From NCBI RefSeq assembly GCF_020748465.1, contig NZ_JAHZMP010000008.1, forward strand, positions 45,331 to 109,330: a DNA stretch of 64,000 nt, read 5' to 3'. Both the position numbers and the translations under genes were made by a program. This stretch comes from Terrisporobacter mayombei (GTDB lineage Bacteria > Bacillota > Clostridia > Peptostreptococcales > Peptostreptococcaceae). The notes beneath the pieces are model-generated. The model did no database searches and had not been told where the DNA came from. It saw only the letters and a program-made list of their open reading frames with translations. This document shows positions 63,753-64,000 of this stretch, piece by piece. How positions within the stretch are numbered: position 1 is the stretch's first letter; each line of letters opens with the position of its first letter.

Positions 63753-63781
63753 TTGACCTACTGTATTATAAATGATATAGT
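63753..63781 (+). promoter_or_regulatory. rRNA operon promoter P1
   Basis: TTGACC (63753-63758), 17 bases, TATAGT (63776-63781), the upstream of two tandem promoters. Confidence 0.8.
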
Positions 63782-63834
63782 ATTACTTGTCCTTGAGATA
63801 AGGGCAAACAGCTAAAAACTTCTTAGAAAAGTTG

Positions 63835-63863
63835 TTGACAAAGAAAAACAACTTTGGTAAGAT
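63835..63863 (+). promoter_or_regulatory. rRNA operon promoter P2
   Basis: A consensus TTGACA (63835-63840), 17 bases, TAAGAT (63858-63863), 82 bases after P1. Confidence 0.85.
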
Positions 63864-64000
63864 AAAGAAGTTGAAACAAGCAAAGAACTTTGAAAATTAA
63901 ACAGTAGGTTAACAATAAATTAATTCTTTAAGAATTAAACTGAAACAACAAACAAACCAAGCCAGATATTCAGATAATGATTAGTCTGAGCGATGGACAA
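63864..64000 (+). other. Leader of an rRNA operon, 16S gene just beyond the window
   Basis: After P2 comes the segment CAAAGAACTTTGAAAATTAA (63881-63900) typical of clostridial rRNA leaders, then an AT-rich spacer with paired elements (TTAATTCTTT with AAGAATTAA). The leader runs to the edge without reaching a recognisable mature 16S 5' end. Confidence 0.7.

Noticed and set aside
1..64000. CRISPR arrays, tRNA genes and intact insertion sequences
   Set aside because: I saw no regularly spaced repeats with unique spacers, no tRNA cloverleaf ends and no complete transposase gene in the window.

Overview
The window is AT-rich and densely packed, with strong Shine-Dalgarno sites, frequent TTG/GTG starts, T-tailed terminator hairpins and sporulation genes (yabG, sipL, spoIIR, a SleB-like hydrolase). 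This fits an anaerobic spore-forming Firmicute. The block yabG-veg-sipL-ispE ... spoIIR ... tilS-ftsH-birA ... panT-coaX-dusB-greA-lysS running into an rRNA operon leader is the arrangement I associate with Clostridioides difficile and relatives, so Peptostreptococcaceae (Paeniclostridium, Paraclostridium, Romboutsia or similar) is my best guess. The species cannot be fixed from this window.

Region 1 (1-4.5 kb) is accessory and defence-like. A two-gene restriction-modification system of the BcgI type (nuclease plus methylase fused in one subunit, and a separate specificity subunit) sits behind a 9-bp tandem repeat. It is followed by a degraded stretch and an orphan protein that looks like a class III nucleotidyl-cyclase fold. 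Related short sequences lie on both sides of that orphan gene.

Region 2 (4.6-16.2 kb) is carbon and iron metabolism. It has malic enzyme with a KdgT-family permease and a CitA/DcuS-type two-component system, a LUD protein, an acetate transporter, a heme oxygenase behind a Fur-box-like palindrome, TtcA, a PadR regulator followed by FetAB, a UDG-like protein, and a YdcZ-type transporter pair divergent from a Crp/Fnr regulator.

Region 3 (17-24 kb) is one sugar operon: a PRD-type regulator, ascorbate-family PTS EIIA/EIIB/EIIC, a split transketolase and a TalC-type transaldolase. A PTS-imported sugar phosphate would be fed into the pentose phosphate pathway.

Region 4 (24-43 kb) is mixed metabolism. 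It has PhnA/YjdM, a broken YitT gene, a GlpA-like and a short GlpB-like oxidoreductase, luxS with a split methionine synthase (reactivation domain separate), an M29 aminopeptidase, a nitroreductase, and pyrF-carA-carB behind a leader with two PyrR boxes and an attenuator. RNA-modification genes follow.

Region 5 (43-64 kb) is core functions: a secreted NlpC/P60 hydrolase with two WalR-like boxes, sporulation genes, isoprenoid, tRNA and protein quality-control genes, biotin ligase, and the pantothenate/CoA genes panT-coaX. The panT leader resembles tandem pan-motif RNA. Then come dusB, greA and lysS, a small membrane protein, and two consensus promoters with the leader of an rRNA operon whose 16S gene starts beyond the right edge.
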